A stretch of DNA of 64,000 nucleotides from SSF26 sp037443945 (GTDB lineage Bacteria > Chloroflexota > Anaerolineae > J102), in assembly GCA_037443945.1 (NCBI GenBank), contig JBBINH010000003.1, positions 62,001 to 126,000 of the forward strand, given 5' to 3'. Made by a program: the position numbers and the translations under genes. Positions 36,970 through 44,020 of the stretch are shown here, piece after piece; the stretch's first letter is position 1; every line of letters begins with the position of its first letter. Below the pieces are notes generated by a model that was given only the letters and a program-made list of their open reading frames with translations, ran no database searches and was not told the origin of the DNA.

Positions 36970-37412
36970 GAGATCCTCTCCTGCTCGGCATTCCAGTGGC
37001 GGAGCTGTTCGGCAATCCAGCCCTCCAGTTCGGCTTCATCGACCGGCGGCAAATCGGCCTTGTCGGGTCGCAGCGAGGCCGCCTTGCCCAGGTAAACATG
37101 GCGAATCTCTCGGGCCGATTTGGTCGTATTCCAGTGGACCAGGACCCGAATACAGCGTGGCAGGCCGTTGGGTACCTCCATCTCGTGCCCGCAGAGCAGG
37201 GCCGTGTCCAGCCAGCCCAGTTGGCGGGCGGCCAGGGCCGGATACTCGGCATTCAGGTCGCGGGTGGTGGTGAAGATGGCGCTGGCCACATCCTCGGCGC
37301 GAATGTCATTGAGCCGGATCATCAAGGCCAACAACCGTCGTGTCTCGCGCAGGATGTCTTCACGCGTGTTGTGCTCGACGGTCGTGGCCCCGCGTACACC
37401 GCGACAGACCAT
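36966..37412 (-). CDS. aroH: Chorismate mutase, AroH type
   Basis: A 148-residue trimeric-barrel chorismate mutase like that of Bacillus subtilis. It starts VCRGVRGATTVEHNTREDIL; ATPDL-like FTTTRDLNAEYPA, the ECM-like CGHEMEVPNGLPRCIRVLVHW and REIRHVYLGKAASLRPD carry the Arg and Glu residues that bind chorismate. An AGGAG ribosome-binding site sits six bases before the ATG at 37412. An upstream in-frame ATG at 37496 also has AGGAG and would add 28 non-conserved residues, so dual starts are possible. It is the first gene after the attenuator and overlaps pheA. Confidence 0.92.
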   Translation of the reverse strand: MVCRGVRGATTVEHNTREDILRETRRLLALMIRLNDIRAEDVASAIFTTTRDLNAEYPALAARQLGWLDTALLCGHEMEVPNGLPRCIRVLVHWNTTKSAREIRHVYLGKAASLRPDKADLPPVDEAELEGWIAEQLRHWNAEQERIS

Positions 37413-37564
37413 AACAGGCTCCTTCTGGCGGGTATAGGTCACTGCCCAAACCGGGACGGTGATGGGTGGTGAATACCAAAGACCGGCTTGTAACATGGGA
37501 CACGCTCCTGTTCTTGAGAGGAGCTACCGCCCACGCCTACACCCGACATCCCCATCCGGGCCAT

Positions 37565-37595
37565 AAAAAAGCGTGGGCGGTTGCCGCTCCACGCT
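37565..37595 (-). terminator. Attenuator (Rho-independent terminator) of the aromatic operon
   Basis: On the minus strand GCGTGG-A-GCGG, a CAA loop, CCGC-CCACGC, then TTTTTT. The 5' arm is also complementary over 12 bases (with G-T pairs) to 37644-37655 inside the leader peptide gene, which makes an alternative antiterminator. A further 14-bp outer stem joins 37597-37610 with 37539-37553. Confidence 0.85.
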
Positions 37596-37636
37596 CGGGG
37601 ATGTCGGTGTATGAAAAGGGTTCAGGCCTTCACACC

Positions 37637-37783
37637 CTACCCGGCGCGGAGCGACCGCCCCACGTAGGGAAAATAAAAGCCAAAAAAGAACCCGCCGGGG
37701 CCGTTCGCCACGCGCGGGTTCCCTGCTGCCGACCAGAGAGTCGGGCGAGACGCCGATAAGCGGACAAGCAGGGAACCGGACAT
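37637..37783 (-). CDS. Phe/Tyr-rich leader peptide of the aromatic operon
   Basis: A leader frame ahead of aroH-pheA-aroF-aroF-tyrA. From the ATG at 37783 it has 48 codons; a GTG at 37708 with an AGGGA box would give 24. Both share GFFFGFYFPY, eight Phe/Tyr out of ten codons. The last codons before the TAG overlap the sequence that pairs with the terminator's 5' arm. A ribosome stalled at the aromatic codons leaves that sequence free (antiterminator forms); a ribosome at the stop covers it (terminator forms). This is the logic of E. coli pheA. Start choice is the uncertain part. Confidence 0.75.
   Translation of the reverse strand: MSGSLLVRLSASRPTLWSAAGNPRVANGPGGFFFGFYFPYVGRSLRAG
37682..37721 (-). 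terminator. Upstream terminator-like hairpin within the leader
   Basis: GAACCCGC and GCGGGTTC enclose 18 bases and are followed by TTTTTT, the same T-run that encodes Phe codons of the leader peptide. Its 5' arm can pair instead with 37767-37777 through a perfect 11-bp repeat (GGTTCCCTGCT/AGCAGGGAACC), giving a second switch. Confidence 0.6.
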
Positions 37784-37814
37784 GGCTCGCAGGATCAGGG
37801 TGAAGGTGGGTCAG

Positions 37815-37844
37815 AGCATAGCATAAGCGATGGGAAGCTGTCAA
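37815..37844 (-). promoter_or_regulatory. Sigma-70-like promoter of the aromatic operon
   Basis: Perfect TTGACA (37839-37844) and TATGCT (37815-37820) with 18-base spacing on the minus strand. Transcription would begin near 37808, 25 bases before the longer leader-peptide start. Confidence 0.75.
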
Positions 37845-38221
37845 AATGGCCGCGAGGCCCGGAGACACTGGATCCGGTTAGTCGGAGAGGATGTCACGAT
37901 GACACTTCTCGTTTGGCAATCCGGGCTGTGGCTGCGGCGATTTCGGCACCGGCGGCGAGTTATAGACGCGTGTCCACAGTGCAGCGTCGGCCGAGGATGG
38001 CGGTGCGCACGGGCAGCAGGTTCTCGGTGCCCCGGCGACTAACGCATGCCGGCGCCGCAGAAGCGCGCCTGGATCGCCTTGGCGTCCCTTTCGACTTCCA
38101 CCCCTCTTGCTCGCTGCGCCGAATACGCTTCGCAGCCCGATACGACGGTATCAGCCCATGCGGCCACACACGCAACCGCTGCACCTCCGCACGTCAACAC
38201 CTCTCCCGCAACTCAAGCCGG
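37845..38221. other. Gap between the BMC operon end and the aromatic promoter; no gene seen
   Basis: A 377-base region after the last BMC gene. Frames on both strands lack ribosome-binding sites and family motifs. I found no T-run terminator for the BMC operon here, so its end point is open. Confidence 0.4.
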
Positions 38222-38569
38222 TCATCCCAGGGTGGACTCACCCCAAGCGTTTTCGATTGCACCAAAGCGGGTATACCGCAACGGCAACTCCATGGGATAC
38301 GGACCGGCCCGATCGACGGTATCGACAATGCCGACGACGGTCAGGTCAATGGGCAGATCGGGTACCGGATAGGCAATAGCCGCCTCGCGTTTGCGGGCCA
38401 GGAAGACGAGGTCACCCACCCCGGCCTGAGCCACATCCACGGCCACGGCCGGTCGCCCGCGCGGCCGCAGGTCTCGGGTCAACTCCTGCACCACCAGAAA
38501 TTTGGCCCCTTCCAACCCCGGATACTTCCGTGTGACCACGGCCGTGCCCAACACCCGACCCAGAACCAT
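38222..38569 (-). CDS. BMC-P (EutN/CcmL-type) vertex protein, distal copy
   Basis: A 115-residue pentameric shell-vertex protein. The start MVLGRVLGTAVVTRKYPGLEG matches the BMC-P consensus (mxxgxVxGxvxxTxKxxxLxG); FLVVQELTRDL, AVDVAQAGVGDLVFLARK and the late DLTVVGIVDTVD are the other conserved strands. It is ~20 residues longer than the copy at 49077, with an extra C-terminal tail. BMC-P pentamers close the twelve vertices of the icosahedral shell. It is the last gene of the BMC operon, three bases after the 90-residue protein. Two BMC-P genes at opposite ends of one operon suggest two vertex types. Confidence 0.88.
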   Translation of the reverse strand: MVLGRVLGTAVVTRKYPGLEGAKFLVVQELTRDLRPRGRPAVAVDVAQAGVGDLVFLARKREAAIAYPVPDLPIDLTVVGIVDTVDRAGPYPMELPLRYTRFGAIENAWGESTLG

Positions 38570-38572
38570 GGT

Positions 38573-38845
38573 CTACTTCCCCTGCAAGACGCGCGTAATG
38601 ATGGTATCCAGATCGGCAGGCGCACTCCCCAGACGGGCAATGACCGCCGCACGCACCTGGGCGTGCAGATCGGCACCTGCGGTTGCAGACATTGGCCCCG
38701 CCCCGGGAACCAAGCGCACGCCCAGTTCCCGGGCCCGCTCGCGGGCCGCATCGGTGACCACCGTCTGCGCGTCCAGCTCGATCTGCGTGGTACCGGCGGC
38801 GGCCAGGTCTTCAATATCCCGCTTGGTCAAAAAACGCTTAGGCAT
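38573..38845 (-). CDS. Small BMC-associated protein with EutQ/EutT-like N-terminal motif
   Basis: A 90-residue protein. Residues 1-50 (MPKRFLTKRDIEDLAAAGTT, then VVTDAARERARELGVRLV) match the short N-terminal module found at the start of EutQ and EutT in this operon and elsewhere, but no catalytic domain follows. Instead the C-terminal part ends in a short amphipathic helix (LHAQVRAAVIARLG) similar to the encapsulation peptides of EutC and EutE. It may be a cargo adaptor or assembly factor. It lies between the tandem-BMC gene and the distal BMC-P gene with minimal spacing. Function is unknown. Confidence 0.6.
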   Translation of the reverse strand: MPKRFLTKRDIEDLAAAGTTQIELDAQTVVTDAARERARELGVRLVPGAGPMSATAGADLHAQVRAAVIARLGSAPADLDTIITRVLQGK

Positions 38846-38870
38846 GGTTTTCACTCCGTCCAATGGGCGG

Positions 38871-39491
38871 TCAGACCCCCTCGATGCTCTCCAGCGCCTT
38901 GACGGCGGCATCGCGGGCGGCCAGGATATCCGCTTCGGTGCCTGCCATCCACATGCGGCCGAAACGACCGACCGAGGAGACATGCATCAGATTGACCGGG
39001 GCCGCCTTTTCGGCCTCGTTGGCGGCGAGATTGATATAGGCCGCCGGTGCGCATTCCAACACCAGCAACGTCTGGCCGGGCACCAGCATCATCCCCCGCA
39101 CAAAGCGATTGAGCAACTGGGCCTGATAGGGGTTCACATTCGTGATCACCTGTAGCGAAGCAATTTCGGGCTTTTTGCGGTCCTGGATGCGCAGCCCCAA
39201 TTCGCGCAGCACCACCTCGCCGGCCTGAAGCACATCGGCCTGAGAATGGGAGTGGATCTCGAACATGCCGAATTCGCGTTCGACGATCTGGGCGCCCGGC
39301 CGTACATCCGTGGCTTTGACGGCGATATCCACCACCCGAAAGACCCAGTTGCCCGGCGCCATCTCCACATACAGGCTGGCCATCCCTTCCACCGGGAGGT
39401 CACCCTGGGTGATGGTGCCTACAAAGGCGGCGTATTGGGGTTGCATCCGATCCAGATAACAATATGCACGCAATTCGAATTTATCGGCCAT
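38871..39491 (-). CDS. Divergent tandem-BMC (BMC-T-like) shell protein
   Basis: A 206-residue protein with two BMC-like repeats at residues ~39-99 and ~141-201. Each follows the canonical pattern: a strand ending in aPx (YVEMAPGNW; VLECAPAAY), a helix with DIAVKA or NEAEKA, a V-strand, a GxF/GRF turn and a final helix (ADVLQAGEVVLREL; ADILAARDAAVKAL). It is clearly unlike EutL, the other tandem protein here. Trimers of such proteins act as pseudohexameric tiles with larger, sometimes gated pores. AGAGGA lies just before the ATG. It lies between eutJ and the 90-residue protein. Confidence 0.75.
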   Translation of the reverse strand: MADKFELRAYCYLDRMQPQYAAFVGTITQGDLPVEGMASLYVEMAPGNWVFRVVDIAVKATDVRPGAQIVEREFGMFEIHSHSQADVLQAGEVVLRELGLRIQDRKKPEIASLQVITNVNPYQAQLLNRFVRGMMLVPGQTLLVLECAPAAYINLAANEAEKAAPVNLMHVSSVGRFGRMWMAGTEADILAARDAAVKALESIEGV

Positions 39492-39516
39492 AGTCCTCTG
39501 CCAACGTGAGACCGGT

Positions 39517-40368
39517 TCAACCGGGATGGTTCATGGCAATGCCGAGGGGGGTCACAAACAAAGGGCGGCTGGGTACGAAGGCCGGTACGCCCGTGATCTC
39601 GGTGATAACGGCCGGAAATCCGCAAAAGGCCGACGCACCGCCCACCAGATAGAGGGCTTCGACGGCAAAGGGGCGGATGTGACGGGCGATGATGGTGCCC
39701 ACTTTCTCCATGACCGGCCGCACGATGGGGAAAAGCCGGGGTTGTTCCTGAGGGTCGGTCTTCATGGCTTCGGCGGCGGCGAAAGGGATGCGATGGCTGC
39801 CGGCAATCACCAGGGTGAAGTGGATGCCGCCGGTCGGTTCGTCGGCGGTGTAAATCACGCGGCCGTTTTGCACGACAGCGATGCCGGTTGTGCCGCCGCC
39901 GATATCCACCACGGCGCCGTTGGCGATCCGCAAGACGGCGTTGGCGGCGCTGGGTTCGTCGATCTGGGCCGTGCATGCCAACCCCGCCGCCTCCAACACA
40001 TAACGGGTGGCGCGGACTTCGGCCAGAGGCACGCCGGGAGGATAGGCCGTGGCCGCCGAATGCAGCGGAAAACCCAGCCGCGCCTCCACCTGGGCCTTCA
40101 ACTCACGCACCAGCGCCGTGGCCGCCACAAAGTCCACCACCAAGCCATCGCGCACGACTTCGGCGTAGCGATAAGCGCCTACCAGCGGCCGTTTTTCGGC
40201 ATCAAGGACAAAGAGGACGGTATAGGCCGTGCCCAGGTCCACCCCCACGTGCACCGGACCGCGATAGCCGTCGGCATGGGGACGGTGGATGGCCTCCTCC
40301 GCCGCCGCCAACATGGCTTCGAGTGCGGGCGCATAGGCAGGCGCCGACGTCATCTCCGGCAGATTCAT
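39517..40368 (-). CDS. eutJ: EutJ chaperone-like ATPase
   Basis: A 283-residue actin/Hsp70-fold protein. VGVDLGTAYTVLFVLD is the phosphate-1 motif, VDIGGGTTGIAVV the phosphate-2 motif and LVGGASAFCGFPAVI the adenosine motif, all in order. EutJ is part of many ethanolamine BMC loci and is presumed to assist assembly or enzyme folding; its mechanism is not established. ATG 40368 overlaps the eutT stop in ATGA; an alternative ATG five codons earlier is possible. It is shorter than DnaK, lacking the substrate-binding domain, as is normal for EutJ. Confidence 0.92.
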   Translation of the reverse strand: MNLPEMTSAPAYAPALEAMLAAAEEAIHRPHADGYRGPVHVGVDLGTAYTVLFVLDAEKRPLVGAYRYAEVVRDGLVVDFVAATALVRELKAQVEARLGFPLHSAATAYPPGVPLAEVRATRYVLEAAGLACTAQIDEPSAANAVLRIANGAVVDIGGGTTGIAVVQNGRVIYTADEPTGGIHFTLVIAGSHRIPFAAAEAMKTDPQEQPRLFPIVRPVMEKVGTIIARHIRPFAVEALYLVGGASAFCGFPAVITEITGVPAFVPSRPLFVTPLGIAMNHPG

Positions 40369-41180
40369 AGCGGCATTTTCCACGTCAGCTTACCGGCCTT
40401 GAAGAGCAACTCCAGATAATACACGGCGCTGCTAAGGCGATTGACGGCCCGGACCCAATCGGGATGAAGCAGACCATAGCCCGGAGCCGGCGCCACGGCA
40501 TCGAGAGCCGCGATCTCGGCCTCACGCGCCAGACAGCGCAACAGATTGAGCCAATGGAGGATTTCGTGATCGTCGGGACCGGGCACGATATGGTCAATGC
40601 CCAGGGCCGTCTGCGGATCGTGGGTCGCCTGTCGCAGCGCGGCCTCGTCCAGGCCGGCCAGGGCGATAGGTGCGACCTCCCGGTTGTTGTATTCGGCGCT
40701 GAGGATCTCGCGACAATAGGCGGCCAGCGTGTGCAGATACTCGGCCAATTGGGGCAGATTGACGGCCGTGGCCCGTGCCGCCACCAACAGGCAGGCCGCG
40801 TGGAGCGTGTCGATTTTGCCGCGAAAGCGGATGCGAGGACTGTTTTTGGGCGCAAAATGGCCGGCATCCACCTGGGTCAGATGGTCGGGCTTGGCCTTGA
40901 CCGGCATGCCGCAGCTCACACAGCGGGGGAGCTCGCCCTCCAGGCGCACCGGAAACGTGCCGGGCTTGTCCCAGGCCGGTCTGGCCGTGGCCGGGGGCGG
41001 CTCCGGTTGCGGTTGCGATGGCGTTGCCGGTGCCTCGGCATACACCACCAGGATCTGCCAATGCTTGATGAAATCGGCCGCCGCCGGCGAAAAACGCGTC
41101 CCCGGCGGTACCGTCAGCGTTTCTCCCCGGCGGGGCTGACGAATGCGATGGCGCAGTTCGGCTTCGGTGATGATGGTCAT
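40365..41180 (-). CDS. eutT: EutT cobalamin adenosyltransferase
   Basis: A 271-residue enzyme making adenosylcobalamin, the cofactor of EutBC. The N-terminal module (MTIITEAELRHRI, then FSPAAADFIKHWQILVVY) is the standard EutT start. After a Pro-rich linker comes CVSCGMPVKAKPDHLTQ with a CxxC pair in the region where EutT holds its metal, then NSPRIRFRGKIDTLHA, the conserved substrate region, and a helical bundle. The classical HX11CCX2C cluster is not complete here, so a metal-independent variant is possible. It overlaps eutQ by four bases and eutJ by ATGA. Confidence 0.9.
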   Translation of the reverse strand: MTIITEAELRHRIRQPRRGETLTVPPGTRFSPAAADFIKHWQILVVYAEAPATPSQPQPEPPPATARPAWDKPGTFPVRLEGELPRCVSCGMPVKAKPDHLTQVDAGHFAPKNSPRIRFRGKIDTLHAACLLVAARATAVNLPQLAEYLHTLAAYCREILSAEYNNREVAPIALAGLDEAALRQATHDPQTALGIDHIVPGPDDHEILHWLNLLRCLAREAEIAALDAVAPAPGYGLLHPDWVRAVNRLSSAVYYLELLFKAGKLTWKMPL

Positions 41181-41857
41181 GGCTTAGCCTGCCACCCGGT
41201 GGGAAAGGTCACGTAGAAGCATTTGGCCCAGGACGGGGTGCCGAAGGTGATGGCCGTGCCTTTCGGGATGTAGATGACATCACCCGGTCGACCCACAACC
41301 ACCCCTTGGCCGGTGTCGATGTGCAACTCGCCCTCGATGACGTACTCGATTTCGTCCCCGGTGAGGGTCCAGGGAAAGCTCCCCTTGAGCAGGCTCATAA
41401 AACCGGCGGCCATGGGGGAACCATGCCCGGCCGTGATCACATCTTGCCGGCGCACATCCATTTCCGGCCGCGGGACGGGAAACGGCGCCATCGTCACCGC
41501 CCGACCGTCCACATGAACCACCCCCTGGTCCGGTGTGGTGGTCGGGGCATGGTGGGCGGCCAGCATGGCCGTCACCACCCGGCGCACCTGCTCCTCCAGA
41601 TCGGCTGTGGCTGCAGGTATCGGAGCCGGTTGCGGCCGCGGGCCGATCAGCGGTCGATGGCTCAGATCCTGGGCGGCGCCGGTCCAGGTCGGTAGCCCCA
41701 TGGCGCCGCCGTCGGCGGCGATCAACTCGATGCCGAGCTCGTGGGCGCGATCACGGGCGGCCGGTGTGACGATATCGGCAGGGGCCAGCACCAGCCGTTT
41801 TTGCCCCTCGGCGACCAACTGCTCCATGGCGGCAACGGTGTAAACACGGCGTTTCAT
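41177..41857 (-). CDS. eutQ: EutQ cupin protein (acetate kinase-like)
   Basis: A 226-residue protein. The N-terminal module MKRRVYTVAAMEQLVAEGQK with DIVTPAARDRAHELGIEL resembles that of the 90-residue protein. A linker contains an encapsulation-like helix (ADLEEQVRRVVTAMLAAH, residues ~85-102). The C-terminal cupin barrel carries FPWTLTGDEIEYVIEGELHI and GRPGDVIYIPKGTAI, the typical EutQ motifs. In Salmonella EutQ has acetate kinase activity and is needed for BMC assembly. With no phosphotransacetylase gene in this locus, a structural role may matter more. Start and stop overlap with eutT indicate coupling. Confidence 0.9.
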   Translation of the reverse strand: MKRRVYTVAAMEQLVAEGQKRLVLAPADIVTPAARDRAHELGIELIAADGGAMGLPTWTGAAQDLSHRPLIGPRPQPAPIPAATADLEEQVRRVVTAMLAAHHAPTTTPDQGVVHVDGRAVTMAPFPVPRPEMDVRRQDVITAGHGSPMAAGFMSLLKGSFPWTLTGDEIEYVIEGELHIDTGQGVVVGRPGDVIYIPKGTAITFGTPSWAKCFYVTFPTGWQAKP

Positions 41858-41890
41858 GACGCCTCACTGGATACCAACGCAGCCTCGCCT

Positions 41891-42418
41891 TTATTCCACC
41901 CTGGGCAGGATAAACTCCACGTCGCTATGGGGCCGTGGAATGACATGGACGCTGACCAATTCGCCCACGCGCTGGGCGGCGGCGGCGCCGGCATCGGTAG
42001 CCGCCTTGACGGCGCCGACATCTCCACGCACCATGACCGTCACATAGCCGCCGCCGATGGTCTCCTTGCCGATCAACTTGACGTTGGCGGCTTTGACCAT
42101 GGCATCGGCCGCCTCAATGGCACCGACCAGGCCGCGGGTCTCGATCATACCAAGGGCAATCATCTGGATATCTGCCATAGAAGGGACCTCAGAAGCAACA
42201 CAGGGAGAGGAAGGCGCAAGCGCAGGAGGAGGAACCGGTACCGGTGCGGCCGATTCGATCTCAGGATGTGGAGAAGCCCCTGCGGTCATGGCGGCGGCTG
42301 TGGTCGGTTCCAGGGGTACCCAGCCCTGGTGGCGTCGGCAGTAGGCCGAGCCTTCGAGGGCCGCATTGCGGCAGCGCAGACCACTCCGGGTCAGAGCCTG
42401 ACAACGGGAGCTAGGCAT
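41891..42418 (-). CDS. BMC-H shell protein with N-terminal Cys3His zinc-finger-like extension
   Basis: A 175-residue protein in two parts. Residues 81-175 are a canonical BMC-H hexamer domain, almost identical to the protein at 48548. Residues 1-32 read RCQALTRSGLRCRNAALEGS and YCRRHQG, with Cys6, Cys16, Cys27 and His30, a small zinc-finger-like motif found in unrelated bacterial and phage proteins; a Pro/Ala/Ser-rich linker (33-80) joins them. An internal ATG at 42178 with a GAGG box could also give the plain 95-residue shell protein, so two forms may be made. The extension keeps the motif despite no overlap constraint, arguing that it is coding. Confidence 0.75.
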   Translation of the reverse strand: MPSSRCQALTRSGLRCRNAALEGSAYCRRHQGWVPLEPTTAAAMTAGASPHPEIESAAPVPVPPPALAPSSPCVASEVPSMADIQMIALGMIETRGLVGAIEAADAMVKAANVKLIGKETIGGGYVTVMVRGDVGAVKAATDAGAAAAQRVGELVSVHVIPRPHSDVEFILPRVE

Positions 42419-42456
42419 AGGACAACCGGGGCCGAAGGACGGCTAGGGACATTCTA

Positions 42457-43944
42457 CTACGTCCGCCCGATTTCGGCCAGGACACGGCGGACGATGGTCT
42501 CGATCTGATCGGCGCTGAGCGTTCCGGCCGGGGTCGGTTCGGTAGCGCCTTCGACATCGGGGGCCGGGGTCAGGGCCAGTTCGGGCGGCGGTGCCAGCTC
42601 GTAGGCCAGACGCTTGATGTTCATGAGGTGGGTGACGGTGATATTATCGCTGGTGACGGCGCCGCCGATACCACCGGGAGCCAGGGTCATGGAGGGCATC
42701 ACGCCAGTGGTGACGCCGATGGCCCCCATCGTGCCCCACGTATTGACCACAATGCGAAAAGCCGGTTTCTCGAGGCCGAAGGCCATGATCACCGCTTCAT
42801 CCCGGCAGTGGATAACCAGCGTATGGCCGTCGCCGCCGAATTTGAGCAGTTGAATGCAGCGCTCGCAGCCCGCCCGCCAGTCGTCTTCGACGTAGAAGCC
42901 GAGCACGGTGGTCAGCTTCTCGCGGCTCAGGGGATGGTCCGGCCCCACACCGTCCAGGTCGGCGACGAGGACGCGCGCCCGCCGCGGGACGTTGATCCCG
43001 GCCAGGCGGGCCAGGCTTTGCGGGGTCTGGCCCACGCTCTTGGGGTTGATGGTACCGTCGGGATGAAAGAGAACCCGTTCGATGGCCGCTTTCTGGCCGG
43101 CATCCAGCCAGTAGGCGCCGTGTTTCTCCATTTCGGCCCGCAAGGCGGCGGCAATGGGCCTGTCCGCCACCACGGCCTGTTCGGTTGAGCAGATCACCGA
43201 GCAATCGAAGGCCTTGCTGTTGACGATGTCCCAGGCCGCCTTCTTGATGTCGGCGCTGCGATCCACGTAGACCGGCACATTGCCCGGGCCGACACCGATA
43301 GCCGGCTTGCCCACGCTGTGGGCCGCCTTGACCATGGCGCTGCCGCCGGTAGCCAAAATGAGGGAAACGGCATAATGGCGGATAAGCTCCTGCGAGCCGG
43401 CGAGGGTGACTTTCTGCATACAACCGACCAGGCCCTTGGGCATGCCGGCTGCTTCGCCCGCTGCGGCCATGATGCGCGCCGTCTCGTAGCAACAGGCCTT
43501 GGCCGCCGGATGGGGAGCGATGACGATGCCGTTGCGGGCTTTGACGGCGATGAGGATTTTATACATCACCGTCGAGGTGGGATTCGTCGAGGGCGTCAGG
43601 GCGGCGATGACCCCCACCGGCCAGGCGATCTCGACGATTTTGCGGCGCTCGTCACGGGCGATCACGCCGACGGTCTTGATGTCTTTGATCGAATTCCACA
43701 CCCCGCGGCTGGCGAATTCGTTCTTCAACCGCTTGTGGGCGGCCACACCGTAGCCGGTTTCCTCATGGGCCATGCGGCCCAACCGTTCGGAAGCGGCAAA
43801 GGCGGCTTCGGCCATGGCCTCACAAATGCGGTCTACCGTCTCCTGCGAAGCCGAGGCAAATTGCCGTTGGGCCTCCCGACAGGCTACGGCCAGCCGCCGC
43901 GCTTCCTGGATGGATTGGAGATCGAGATCGTAGGTATCGGTCAT
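42457..43944 (-). CDS. eutE: EutE acylating acetaldehyde dehydrogenase with C-terminal encapsulation peptide
   Basis: A 495-residue CoA-acylating aldehyde dehydrogenase converting acetaldehyde to acetyl-CoA. STNPTSTVMYKILIAVKARN is the substrate-region signature; the catalytic Cys252 lies in AFDCSVICSTEQ. The second of two nearby ATG codons is chosen because GAGG lies six bases before it. The last 20 residues after a Pro/Thr linker (LSADQIETIVRRVLAEIG) are an encapsulation peptide, whereas enterobacterial EutE carries it at the N-terminus. It lies between eutL and the zinc-finger BMC-H gene. NADH recycling would need an alcohol dehydrogenase not seen here. Confidence 0.93.
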   Translation of the reverse strand: MTDTYDLDLQSIQEARRLAVACREAQRQFASASQETVDRICEAMAEAAFAASERLGRMAHEETGYGVAAHKRLKNEFASRGVWNSIKDIKTVGVIARDERRKIVEIAWPVGVIAALTPSTNPTSTVMYKILIAVKARNGIVIAPHPAAKACCYETARIMAAAGEAAGMPKGLVGCMQKVTLAGSQELIRHYAVSLILATGGSAMVKAAHSVGKPAIGVGPGNVPVYVDRSADIKKAAWDIVNSKAFDCSVICSTEQAVVADRPIAAALRAEMEKHGAYWLDAGQKAAIERVLFHPDGTINPKSVGQTPQSLARLAGINVPRRARVLVADLDGVGPDHPLSREKLTTVLGFYVEDDWRAGCERCIQLLKFGGDGHTLVIHCRDEAVIMAFGLEKPAFRIVVNTWGTMGAIGVTTGVMPSMTLAPGGIGGAVTSDNITVTHLMNIKRLAYELAPPPELALTPAPDVEGATEPTPAGTLSADQIETIVRRVLAEIGRT

Positions 43945-44020
43945 AGGCATCCTCGGATATCAGAGCAACCGGTCCGGCCGGGCCTGTGGCGGTCCCGGTC
44001 GCAATGCGCTGGCCGTGATC

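Noticed and set aside
37539..37783. T-box riboswitch reading of the aromatic leader
   Set aside because: AGCAGGGAACCCGCG only loosely resembles the T-box antiterminator sequence and no stem I specifier loop was recognised, whereas the aromatic codon run and overlapping pairing fit translation-coupled attenuation.
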